Source: Phycisphaerales bacterium (GTDB taxonomy: Bacteria > Planctomycetota > Phycisphaerae > Phycisphaerales > SM1A02). From it: a stretch of 64,000 bases of DNA. The notes under the pieces were generated by a model. The model was not told the origin of the DNA, ran no database searches, and was given only the letters and a program-made list of their open reading frames with translations. Below, piece by piece: positions 8,001 to 15,907 of the stretch. Each line of letters starts with the position of its first letter. Position 1 is the stretch's first letter. Both the position numbers and the translations under genes were made by a program. Location of the stretch: positions 23,394 through 87,393 of the forward strand of contig SIAP01000008.1 in assembly GCA_009691725.1 (NCBI GenBank). The letters run 5' to 3'.

Positions 8001-10779
8001 GGCCAACCGCGCCAGAACCAGATCGAATCTGAATTCGACCAGTCGTCATGTCCCATGTCATGGCTGCAGCCCGCAGTGGTGTCCCCTGCCCCTTGGGCAA
8101 GACATTGACCAGCCGACCCGGTCGCGCTCGCAACTGCGCGATCTGCGTGACAGTGTTGTAATCAAACTCTTCGCATTCGATGTCGTACTGGGGAGTTCGG
8201 ATAAAGCAGCGACCAATCCCGCGCACTCGTTGCAGTTCAGCCGAACCACCGATATTGAAGGCCGTCTGCTGTGAATCACTCGATGGAGCAGTGGGCGAGC
8301 GCTCGAGTGTCGCCTCGAGCCGATCGCAGGTGAGCGTCAGTGTCTCTTCCGTGGCGGGTCCTGCGCGCACGAGTTCGACAGACTGATCCATGGTCATGAG
8401 ATATTGCTGATCGACGAGTCGCTTCAGATGCATCCCCCCGCCAAAGCGGAATCGGCTCACACCTTCGATGCCACCACCCGCCACATGAGCGTCCCGCTCG
8501 CGCGTCTGCGCAGCCTTTTCACTGCTCGCAGTGCCGGGAGGCAGATAGACCAGCACACTGCCAGCTCCGGGAACAGATGCTTCACCGGTGACCGCGTCGT
8601 AGTCGATCAACTGCCCGCGCACTTGAAAGAGGCGAGGTTCGCCAGTGCGTTCTGCACTCGTCCACAACTGGTTTTCGATTCGCGCGTCGCCGGTTGCGAT
8701 GAGCCTGCGCGGACGCACCTCGCCCCCTGTCGCAGTCGCCGTTGTCGAACGGGCAGCAGACGCAAGCGATCCATCACCCGACTGACGACGATCCATTTCG
8801 AGATGCACATGCTGCGCATCGAGTGCGTCAAACTCTTCGCCGCGCGGCTGCGCACGAATCTTGACGTCTTGGGAGAGATCCAACACTGCACCCGCCGCTG
8901 CACGATCGGTGTAGGTCATCGCTCCAGTCCACTTCGCGTCCATCTCTGGAGTTGAACTCGGCGGCACAGGAAGTGCGATTTTTCCGCGCAACTCTGGCGA
9001 GACGATCGGTTGGGACCAACTGCGCGCATGTCCACCCTGTGGAGAGTGAGCGGTGCGTTTCCGATCATCGACCGTCAACTCCGACATCCCGTCGATCGCA
9101 ACCCCAGCTCGAAACAGAGTGAGACCGGGACCGCGCAGGTCCGCACGACCCTGCGGCGGAAACGCGGTCATTCCATCGGCAAAAATTCGCGCGCCATCCT
9201 TCAATTGAATCTGCACCCCCTGCTCCGCATCCACACGGGTTGCCTGCGCAGATCCCAACACCGGATCGCCTGCGAGATCATCCGCGGTGCCAGCAGCGGT
9301 TGGAGGTGTTGTCGCAGTGCTCTCGAACTGGGCATGCAGCGCATCGCACCAGAGTGTCTGCGCAACATCAGTCGCCTCGACTTCCCCCGTTGCAACGAGC
9401 AACTTTGGCGCCGTATGACCCTGCTCATCACGAACCAGATCCATGTCGACATCGTTGGCTCGAAGTGCCAATCCAACATGATTCGCCATCTCGACTTCCT
9501 CTCCGTCGATGTGAACTCGCATGTCTTGGCTTCTCTGCGGGAGAATGTCGGACTCGCTCGCAGGCTCGAACTTCAGAGGTCCAGTAAACCGAATCACAAG
9601 AAGGTCGCCCTCTGGTTCCGCCGTGGATTGCGCCGCGATGGTCGCCAGTGCGATGTGAGATGAGAGACTCAGCGCAGGCACGCGTCGCGGCGATTCCGCA
9701 GCCCCGACCGTCGCAAAGGCAGGCGGAATTGCTGGCACCTCCATCACCATTTCCCGTGCGACGAGATCGTTCTTGAGCGTGAAGATCGCGACGAGGAGAT
9801 CACCCTTGGTCCATGCCTTCTCCAAACCCGAGTAGCGCAACACCTCGACATCATCGTGCAGTTCGAGGCGGTAAAACCGCTCGGACTGCGGCTGTGGCGA
9901 CACGGACTTCGAACTCTGCTGCGGTGCAGCGAGCGAAATCCCAGCCATCGGAATCAGTCCAGACTCGGACGAACTTTCTCGCCACGAGATGGAGGACATG
10001 GGCGTCACTTGCACCGGTGTCGTCGGCATCGGTGACGGGAGCGCACTCACTGGCACTCGACGCTGGCGTCCCCGATCAATGACGATTGGTCCCAGCGGAT
10101 GTGCGACGGTCAATCGCTCAATCGACTGTCCCCCTCCTTCTGGTCCATCTCTGCCGAGGAGCAGATCAAGCCCTTCGCCATCGAATGTCAGCAGGTCTGT
10201 GGTCAAACGGAATGCGCCGTCGCAGAGAATCTGCCCAAGCACTTGATCGAATTCGAGTTTCTGCGACTCCAAGATCACCGATGGACTGTCCTTCGCCAGA
10301 TCAACGGACGCTCCGGGTTGGGGGCGATAGACCCGAATCACAACATCGCCGCTGAACTCTCCCGATTCGAGCGCTCGATTTGGGACATGGACACGCCCTG
10401 AGTTGGCTCGAAGCGTCGCCACTCGTCCATCTTCAAAGTAGAAAACAGTTCGTGGATCCGCCATCGCCATGAACGCACCGGGTTGTGGATCGATTCGGGC
10501 GGCCGTGTATTGCTGTGCGACCTTGCCATCCTTCCCTGCGACTTGCACCCACGCGCCCCCATCCAGTTGCACGTTCGTCCCGAGCCCTTTGCGCGCCTCG
10601 ACCGCTGCGCGCTCTTGTGCCGAGAGCGGGCTCGGCGCAACAAGGTCTTCGATTGGAGCCGTGCGCTCCCTGTCCGATGCAGGAAGGTCGAGGTCAAACC
10701 ACCACGCTGCAACACCCACGCCAATGGCAATCACCACAGAGAGACCAACAACGACGAGACGTGATGCGTTGAGTTTCAT
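7996..10779 (-). CDS. Large LptC/OstA-like periplasmic protein
   Basis: A 927-residue protein with one N-terminal membrane anchor (about residues 6-27, SRLVVVGLSVVIAIGVGVAAWWF) and a long extracytoplasmic part. That part is built of beta-rich repeats such as GAWVQVAGKDG, ARIFADGMTAFP and LIDYDAVTGEASVPG, the pattern of LptC/LptA/OstA beta-jellyroll modules that carry LPS across the periplasm. Canonical LptC and LptA are only about 190 residues, so this would be a fused, multi-module bridge. The assignment rests on pattern and topology, not on an alignment. The start is MKLNASRL at 10779; the frame is open upstream, but that part lies inside the CPBP protease gene. It is downstream of rpsT and the protease on the same strand. 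Confidence 0.6.
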   Translation of the reverse strand: MKLNASRLVVVGLSVVIAIGVGVAAWWFDLDLPASDRERTAPIEDLVAPSPLSAQERAAVEARKGLGTNVQLDGGAWVQVAGKDGKVAQQYTAARIDPQPGAFMAMADPRTVFYFEDGRVATLRANSGRVHVPNRALESGEFSGDVVIRVYRPQPGASVDLAKDSPSVILESQKLEFDQVLGQILCDGAFRLTTDLLTFDGEGLDLLLGRDGPEGGGQSIERLTVAHPLGPIVIDRGRQRRVPVSALPSPMPTTPVQVTPMSSISWRESSSESGLIPMAGISLAAPQQSSKSVSPQPQSERFYRLELHDDVEVLRYSGLEKAWTKGDLLVAIFTLKNDLVAREMVMEVPAIPPAFATVGAAESPRRVPALSLSSHIALATIAAQSTAEPEGDLLVIRFTGPLKFEPASESDILPQRSQDMRVHIDGEEVEMANHVGLALRANDVDMDLVRDEQGHTAPKLLVATGEVEATDVAQTLWCDALHAQFESTATTPPTAAGTADDLAGDPVLGSAQATRVDAEQGVQIQLKDGARIFADGMTAFPPQGRADLRGPGLTLFRAGVAIDGMSELTVDDRKRTAHSPQGGHARSWSQPIVSPELRGKIALPVPPSSTPEMDAKWTGAMTYTDRAAAGAVLDLSQDVKIRAQPRGEEFDALDAQHVHLEMDRRQSGDGSLASAARSTTATATGGEVRPRRLIATGDARIENQLWTSAERTGEPRLFQVRGQLIDYDAVTGEASVPGAGSVLVYLPPGTASSEKAAQTRERDAHVAGGGIEGVSRFRFGGGMHLKRLVDQQYLMTMDQSVELVRAGPATEETLTLTCDRLEATLERSPTAPSSDSQQTAFNIGGSAELQRVRGIGRCFIRTPQYDIECEEFDYNTVTQIAQLRARPGRLVNVLPKGQGTPLRAAAMTWDMTTGRIQIRSGSGAVGQ

Positions 10780-10810
10780 CGCTCTTGGGCAGTCTATCTC
10801 GTGACCGCAC

Positions 10811-11617
10811 TCATTCGGGTGCGAGCAGGACGACGGCAGCGATGTCATAGAACGCGTGCGTTCCCACCACAATTCCAAAGCCGCGGACCACGAACAGCAC
10901 GCCAAAGAAAAGCCCCGCAACGACAAAGAAGGTCGCACGTCGCAGGTCCAGTGTGCCGCTGCTCGTGTGCAGCGGGTGATAGAGCGCGAAGAGCACTGCG
11001 GAGACCACCACGGCAATCGCGATCCCCCATCGCTGTGACATCTGAAAGAGATCGGCACAGACGCTGTGCAGCAACGAGAGCACCACCATCCGAAAGATGA
11101 GTTCTTCGTAGAGCCCTGCTCCAATACTCATTGCCACCCGACCAAATGTTCCCAGTTCAGTGATGGACTCTGGAGCCGCAGGGACAAACGCACGTGAAAC
11201 CAACTGCGCAATCACGAGGAGCGGAAGTGCAAACAGCACACTCTCGGCGATCATGCCAGCAACCGTTGGCAGATGGATGGTCCAGGGCTTTCGGAGGAGG
11301 ATCTGCCAGACAATCATCACGACGAGCAGCGCAATCGCAGGAAGTGCTAACGCTGGCAGATTCAATCGCGCAGCGTCCACGCCGAAATTGGCGAAGAACC
11401 GCAGCAGACCATCATGCGCACCATTGGTGAGAGTGCCGTCCGTTCCTCGCAACGCCACCACCAATCCGATTTCGTACAAGATCACCAGTGGCGCAAGGAG
11501 CGCCAAGATTTCCAAGGGCTGCTGGGAACGATCAAAGTAACTGGTCGCGACCTTGCGACTGTCAGTTGCACTTGGGCGACGAGATTTCGAGGACCCATCG
11601 GTCCGTCGAGTTGCCAT
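10811..11617 (-). CDS. CPBP family intramembrane metalloprotease (CAAX protease-like)
   Basis: A 268-residue multi-spanning membrane protein. The family motifs are visible: the catalytic pair in GLYEELIFR, the second block with His in YHPLHT, and the third in GTHAFYDIA near the C-terminus. There are about seven hydrophobic segments. Related bacterial proteins are Rce1/ABI-type glutamic or metal-dependent proteases; the substrate is unknown. It starts 4 bp after the rpsT stop on the same strand and is followed by the LptC/OstA-like gene, so the three may be co-transcribed from the rpsT promoter. The N-terminal 30 residues are polar and basic. Confidence 0.85.
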   Translation of the reverse strand: MATRRTDGSSKSRRPSATDSRKVATSYFDRSQQPLEILALLAPLVILYEIGLVVALRGTDGTLTNGAHDGLLRFFANFGVDAARLNLPALALPAIALLVVMIVWQILLRKPWTIHLPTVAGMIAESVLFALPLLVIAQLVSRAFVPAAPESITELGTFGRVAMSIGAGLYEELIFRMVVLSLLHSVCADLFQMSQRWGIAIAVVVSAVLFALYHPLHTSSGTLDLRRATFFVVAGLFFGVLFVVRGFGIVVGTHAFYDIAAVVLLAPE

Positions 11618-11621
11618 CCGC

Positions 11622-11900
11622 TCACGCAGTCTTTGCAGCGGTCAGTGTGTTCAGACGACGTGCGAGTCGGCTCTTGCGGCGAGCGGCCGTATTGCGGTGC
11701 ATCGTCGGCGTTAGAGCGAATCGATCGAGCATTCCCGACAACAGGTTCAATGACTTTTGCGCAGCAGTCTTGTCGCCATCGTGGATCGCCTTGAGGAACA
11801 CTTTGGTTTCGTCCTTCACCTTGGTTCGACGCCAGCGATTGCGGGCGCTGCGGTCTACATTTTGACGTACTCGTTTTTTCGCCGATTCAGTATTTGGCAC
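11622..11900 (-). CDS. rpsT: 30S ribosomal protein S20
   Basis: A 92-residue, very basic, all-helical small-subunit protein with the family pattern: PNTESAKKRVRQN at the start, a central KAIHDGDKTAAQKSLN and a C-terminal MHRNTAARRKSRLARRLN. It binds 16S rRNA early in assembly. The start codon is GTG, preceded by GAGG about 9 nt upstream. A non-ATG start is also known for rpsT in enterobacteria, where it contributes to autoregulation; whether that applies here is inference. It heads a probable operon with the CPBP protease. Confidence 0.95.
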   Translation of the reverse strand: MPNTESAKKRVRQNVDRSARNRWRRTKVKDETKVFLKAIHDGDKTAAQKSLNLLSGMLDRFALTPTMHRNTAARRKSRLARRLNTLTAAKTA

Positions 11901-12010
11901 TTCGTGTTCCTCTCAAAAACGACGCCGACCGCAAGCGCGATCAGAGAAATCGTCGGATCGACATTGTGACAGAAAACCTGCGATTATGCAAGCGCAATTG
12001 AACATTGGAC

Positions 12011-12038
12011 TTGACGGCGGTTGGGTGTTGCGTAGACA
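12011..12038 (+). promoter_or_regulatory. Candidate sigma70-type promoter for the coiled-coil gene
   Basis: TTGACG (12011-12016), 16-bp spacer, TAGACA (12033-12038). The predicted transcription start would fall only about 5 nt ahead of the ATG at 12050, giving a nearly leaderless mRNA. The -10 match is moderate. Confidence 0.3.
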
Positions 12039-12049
12039 CTACTGGACTC

Positions 12050-13423
12050 ATGGCTATTCGATCTGGATCGTCTGGACCTCTGGTCGCACTCGCTGTCTTC
12101 GTCATCCTCACGGTGCTATCGCTCTCCACGGCGGTGGCCTTCTACATCGAGAAGGGTAAGCAAACAGAGGCTGCACAAAAGAGCGCGGCGGCGTTGACAG
12201 CCGTTGTGGAAAGTTCATTCCTGAACGATGGGGCGGGCGCTGAGCTGAAAGAGAAGGCTGCGGGCGAGAAGATGACGCTCGTCGCCATGCTGCTTGCGAA
12301 ACAGGAAGAGATTCTTGTGGTCGCCTGTGGCGAAACCGTGGGCGACGCGTCCACCGTTCGCGATGCACTGGACCTCGGCGAGAACGAGAATGCGAAGCAA
12401 GCGCTTGACGAAGCTCGGGGGAAGGCGGCGGCGGCGGCGGCGAAAGCCGTCGAACAAGAAAACATTGCGAAGCAGTCCGCAGAGCAACTCGCTTCTGCGC
12501 TCGAAGAGGCGCAGACGAAAGAGGACGCGACTCTCAAAGAGATCGCGGAGCTGGAGGACTCCATCGGTGCCTACCGTGATTCGAGCCAGCGTGCGCAATC
12601 GGAGTACACGCAACTTCGCGAAGAAGTCGTTCAGGCGCGCGAGGCTGCAGCTGCCGATTTCGCCAACCAACTCGCAGAAGAGCAGGAAAAACAGGCAAGT
12701 TTGGTGGCATCCAATCAAGGGCTCACAGCACGAATCGCCGTCCTCCAAAAACAACTCGAAGGATTCCGAATCAGTCCTGGCGACCCATCGCTGTTGGTGG
12801 ATGGCAAGGTCGTCGATCTCTCCACGGTCAAAGATCAGGTGTACATCTCACTCGGAAGCAAGGATCGGGTTCGCCCCGGTATGACTTTCGAGGTCTATTC
12901 GGATGCATCGGAAATTCTCTTTGACCCCAAGACGGAGACGCAGACTCCGGGAATTGCAAGTGTTGAAATCATCAAGGTTGGAGACTCGACGAGTACCGCA
13001 CGAGTCACCCGCAAGAAAACAGGCAAGACCGTCAAGCCAGGCAATGTCCTCGCAAATGCTGTGTACAGCCCCACCTACCAGTACAAGTTCATGGTCTTCG
13101 GCAAGTTTGACGTGGACAGTGATGGGAAAGTCACCGATGGCGAAGCTGACTACATCCGAGCGAAAATCAAAGAGTGGGGTGGCTTGATTGTTGATGGCGA
13201 CGAACTCCGCCCCGATGTCGACTTTGTGGTTGTCGGTGCAGTCCCGCCGCGTCCGCAAGCGGGCTCGGCAATGGGTGAGGACGATGCTGCGTACGCGGCG
13301 TCGCTCGCCGCCATTCGCGCGTACGACTCCTATCAGACGTTTATTCGCGCATCGAACGCTGCGCAGGTTCCAGTGCTGAATTGGAACCGCTTCCAGATTC
13401 TGACTGGCTCTCCAGAGCGTTGA
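12050..13423 (+). CDS. Membrane-anchored coiled-coil protein with BRCT-like C-terminal domain
   Basis: A 457-residue protein of no named family. Layout: a transmembrane helix at about 10-32; an Ala/Glu/Lys-rich helical coiled-coil stretch at about 110-238, including an alanine run at 126-131; a beta-rich domain at 240-340 containing GSKDRVRPGMTFEVY; and a C-terminal domain at about 345-455. That last domain looks BRCT-like: hydrophobic KFMVFGKF, IRAKIKEWGG, VDFVVVGAVP and VPVLNWNRF. An EF-hand-like loop, DVDSDGKVTDGE (354-365), is inserted after the first strand. ATG 12050 is preferred over the upstream frame start at 12005. It is divergent from rpsT and directly precedes the acyltransferase gene. 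A role in the envelope is inferred from topology only. Confidence 0.7.
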   Translation: MAIRSGSSGPLVALAVFVILTVLSLSTAVAFYIEKGKQTEAAQKSAAALTAVVESSFLNDGAGAELKEKAAGEKMTLVAMLLAKQEEILVVACGETVGDASTVRDALDLGENENAKQALDEARGKAAAAAAKAVEQENIAKQSAEQLASALEEAQTKEDATLKEIAELEDSIGAYRDSSQRAQSEYTQLREEVVQAREAAAADFANQLAEEQEKQASLVASNQGLTARIAVLQKQLEGFRISPGDPSLLVDGKVVDLSTVKDQVYISLGSKDRVRPGMTFEVYSDASEILFDPKTETQTPGIASVEIIKVGDSTSTARVTRKKTGKTVKPGNVLANAVYSPTYQYKFMVFGKFDVDSDGKVTDGEADYIRAKIKEWGGLIVDGDELRPDVDFVVVGAVPPRPQAGSAMGEDDAAYAASLAAIRAYDSYQTFIRASNAAQVPVLNWNRFQILTGSPER

Positions 13424-13433
13424 TCGGATTCCA

Positions 13434-14465
13434 TTGCGTCGCGAAGGCGCCCTGAACCTCACAGTCGACTTTGCGCAGTACGCAGTCTTGCGCGGGCTTT
13501 TTGGCGTTTTTCACATGTGCGGGATCGACCAAAACATGCGGACTGCCGCAGGGTGCGGTCGACTCTATTTTCGTGCCGTGCAACGCCACCGCGAGCGTGC
13601 GATCGGCCACATCGCGCGAAGTCTGCCACACCTCTCGAGTGACGAGGTGCACCAACTTGCCTCGCGATCTGTCGAGAGTCTCTTTCAGATGTTCATGGTT
13701 GAGACGGTCGCCATTCCACGCCTGCTGACTCCAACGACATGGCCACACTATGTGAAGCCAAACCACATCGGGAAGCCTCTGCGACTTCTCGTTGGTCGCG
13801 ATCCCATCATCTTTGTCACCGGGCACTGCGGCAACTGGGAACTTCTCGGATTCGTGCTCGCACTCCTGGGATTTCACATGAGCGCACTTGCACGCCCACT
13901 TGACAATCGCTGGATCGATCGGTGGATTCGCGATGTCCGCCAGGCGCGCGGGCTTCAGGTGCTCACCAAGTGGGGAGCAACGACGGAAGTTCAAAGGGTC
14001 ATCGAGGGCGGCGGTCGCATCGGGTTCATCGCGGACCAGAATGCAGGCGATGACGGCATATTCGTCCCCTTCTTTGGGCGGCTCGCGTCGAGTTACAAAT
14101 CTATTGGACTCCTGGCGATGCGCTACGACATTCCAATCGTCGCGGGAGCAGCGCGACGCTGCCAGAGCCGGTTTTCGTACGAGTTAGACGACCTTGACAT
14201 CATCTATCCACACGAGTGGAAGGATCAGCCCGATCCACTCTTTTATGTCACGGCTCGCTTCAATCGTGCTATCGAGATGGGAATTCGCCGTGCTCCAGAA
14301 CAGTATCTGTGGGTGCATCGAAGGTGGAAGAGCAGACCGCCCCATGAGCGACTCGGTCGACCGATGCCCGACCGACTCCGCGAAAAGTTGCGCAGTCTTC
14401 CGTGGATGAGTGACGAAGAGATGGAACGGCTCGAACGGCCCATTGAACCATTGCAGGTACGGTGA
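13434..14465 (+). CDS. Lipid A biosynthesis (LpxL/HtrB-like) acyltransferase
   Basis: A 343-residue member of the lauroyl/myristoyl acyltransferase family, which adds secondary acyl chains to lipid A at the inner membrane. The catalytic H-x4-E-type motif is in GHCGNWELLG, followed by RPLDNRWIDRWI and ADQNAGDDGIFVPFFG, the usual second block with the conserved DQ. The C-terminal APEQYLWVHRRWKSRP is the family's closing motif. The only start consistent with this N-terminus is TTG at 13434, 10 bp after the preceding stop; no strong ribosome-binding site is visible, so translational coupling is plausible. Together with the LptC/OstA-like gene it indicates an LPS outer membrane. Confidence 0.85.
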   Translation: MRREGALNLTVDFAQYAVLRGLFGVFHMCGIDQNMRTAAGCGRLYFRAVQRHRERAIGHIARSLPHLSSDEVHQLASRSVESLFQMFMVETVAIPRLLTPTTWPHYVKPNHIGKPLRLLVGRDPIIFVTGHCGNWELLGFVLALLGFHMSALARPLDNRWIDRWIRDVRQARGLQVLTKWGATTEVQRVIEGGGRIGFIADQNAGDDGIFVPFFGRLASSYKSIGLLAMRYDIPIVAGAARRCQSRFSYELDDLDIIYPHEWKDQPDPLFYVTARFNRAIEMGIRRAPEQYLWVHRRWKSRPPHERLGRPMPDRLREKLRSLPWMSDEEMERLERPIEPLQVR

Positions 14466-14558
14466 TCGTTCCACGCTAGTATCTGTGGAGGTTCCGGGCG
14501 ATTGAGTCATCCCCCACGGATGGGTCATGACAGGTTCGGTCGCTCGAGAAACACACGC

Positions 14559-15593
14559 ATGAACATCAGCCAGGCTTCCTCGGTTGCGCCCATGATGCGC
14601 CCCTCCGCGACGATTCCAACCGAAGTGTTTTTGCGTTACCTGTTGCCGGTCATCGTGGTGCACGGGCTTGGAATGCTGGTGGTGTTGCCAATCTTTTTCT
14701 CGTGGACTGGAGTGATCGTGTGTCTGGTCGGAGTCCACATCTTTGGGCAAGCCATCACCATGGGCTATCACCGACTGCTCGCACACCGCAGTTTCGAGGT
14801 GCCCCGTTGGTTTGAGTGGACACTGACCACGCTCGCGCTCTGCTGCCTGCAGGACACACCCGCGCGCTGGGTCGCAACGCATCGCAAGCATCATGTTCAT
14901 AGTGACGAGCACGACGATCCGCATTCTCCTCTCGTGGCATTTCTCTGGAGTCACATGGGATGGCTCTTCTTGCGCAATCATGACCTGACGCATGTCTCAA
15001 ACTATTCGCGTTTCGCACGGGACATCCTGGAGGATCCCTTCTACTTCTGGCTCGAGCGTCACCCCGTTGCGCCACTGGTTATCTACTTTGGACAGACCAT
15101 CGTCTACTTTGGGCTCGCCTTTGGAATTGCCGCACTCGCCGGGACGCCGTTGACCGAGGCAGCTCTCTTTGGGACGAGCGTCGTGCTCTTTGGAGTCTTC
15201 GCGCGCACCGTGCTTGTCTGGCACATCACATGGAGTGTGAATAGCCTGACACACATGTTCGGCTATAGCAATCATGACACCGGCGAGCAGAGCAGGAACA
15301 ACTGGTTCGTGGCGCTCGTTGCAGCTGGCGAGGGCTGGCACAACAATCATCATCACGATCCCTCGGCCTGCACTGTCCAACACAAGTGGTGGGAGTTCGA
15401 CCTCACGTACTGGGAAGTCCGAGGGCTGCAAGCGATTGGCATCGTTGGAAAGATCACCCCGCTGCGGACCGAACGCATTCGGATGGCGGCTCGTGGGAAA
15501 GCGCGCGACACTTCAAATCCGGCGAGAGCGGTCGAGGTCTCGCAACCATTGTTGGATTCGTCGCAGAGCCCGCACAAAAGCCAGTTGTCCTAA
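14559..15593 (+). CDS. Membrane fatty acid desaturase (acyl-CoA/acyl-lipid type)
   Basis: A diiron membrane desaturase that introduces a double bond into acyl chains. All three histidine boxes are present: HRLLAH (71-76), HRKHH (108-112) and HNNHH near residue 258. They are separated by paired membrane helices (about 25-65 and 170-215). The order and spacing match the delta-9 (stearoyl-CoA desaturase-like) group. Of three in-frame starts (TTG 14502, ATG 14520, ATG 14559), the last gives the most family-like N-terminus and 344 residues. It lies next to the lipid A acyltransferase, so both may adjust envelope lipids, but no co-regulation is visible. Confidence 0.9.
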   Translation: MNISQASSVAPMMRPSATIPTEVFLRYLLPVIVVHGLGMLVVLPIFFSWTGVIVCLVGVHIFGQAITMGYHRLLAHRSFEVPRWFEWTLTTLALCCLQDTPARWVATHRKHHVHSDEHDDPHSPLVAFLWSHMGWLFLRNHDLTHVSNYSRFARDILEDPFYFWLERHPVAPLVIYFGQTIVYFGLAFGIAALAGTPLTEAALFGTSVVLFGVFARTVLVWHITWSVNSLTHMFGYSNHDTGEQSRNNWFVALVAAGEGWHNNHHHDPSACTVQHKWWEFDLTYWEVRGLQAIGIVGKITPLRTERIRMAARGKARDTSNPARAVEVSQPLLDSSQSPHKSQLS

Positions 15594-15604
15594 TCTCGCA
15601 TCCC

Positions 15605-15907
15605 ATGCGCGTCCTGGTCATTCTTCCATCTGCTGCGTCAACGAACGCGGGGAACCCAACCCTCGGTTCTCGAAAGTGGCTCCAGACCAGTCTCGCCACG
15701 CTCAACATTTTTCCAGAATCGGCTGGAGGTGACATCTGGTACGGACCTGGAATCGAATTCCAACTCGCTCCAAACCAAGACCCTGTGGTGCAGATGCTGC
15801 TCATGGTGACCGACGAAGACATCGCATGGTTGGTCATCGAGCGCATCGGAAAACTGATGAAGTGGAAGTTCGTTGATGTCAACACGGGACATGAACTCGT
15901 CCACTGA
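15605..15907 (+). CDS. Conserved-looking small hypothetical protein
   Basis: A 100-residue soluble protein beginning MRVLVILPSAASTNAG. It has a mixed alpha/beta pattern with a hydrophobic core (PVVQMLLMVTDEDIAWLVIERIGKLMKW) and no signal peptide, membrane helix or recognisable motif. The start at 15605 lies just after the desaturase stop, and its stop overlaps the next gene by 17 bp. This arrangement and the sensible amino-acid composition support a real gene. Function unknown. Confidence 0.65.
   Translation: MRVLVILPSAASTNAGNPTLGSRKWLQTSLATLNIFPESAGGDIWYGPGIEFQLAPNQDPVVQMLLMVTDEDIAWLVIERIGKLMKWKFVDVNTGHELVH

Noticed and set aside
10780..11124. N-terminal extension of the LptC/OstA-like frame
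   Set aside because: Lies wholly inside the CPBP protease gene and has no membrane or family pattern; the start MKLNASRL at 10779 is followed directly by the anchor.
14451..14482. Promoter for the desaturase gene (TTGCAG, TAGTAT)
   Set aside because: The spacer is 20 bp and the -35 is weak; not better than chance.
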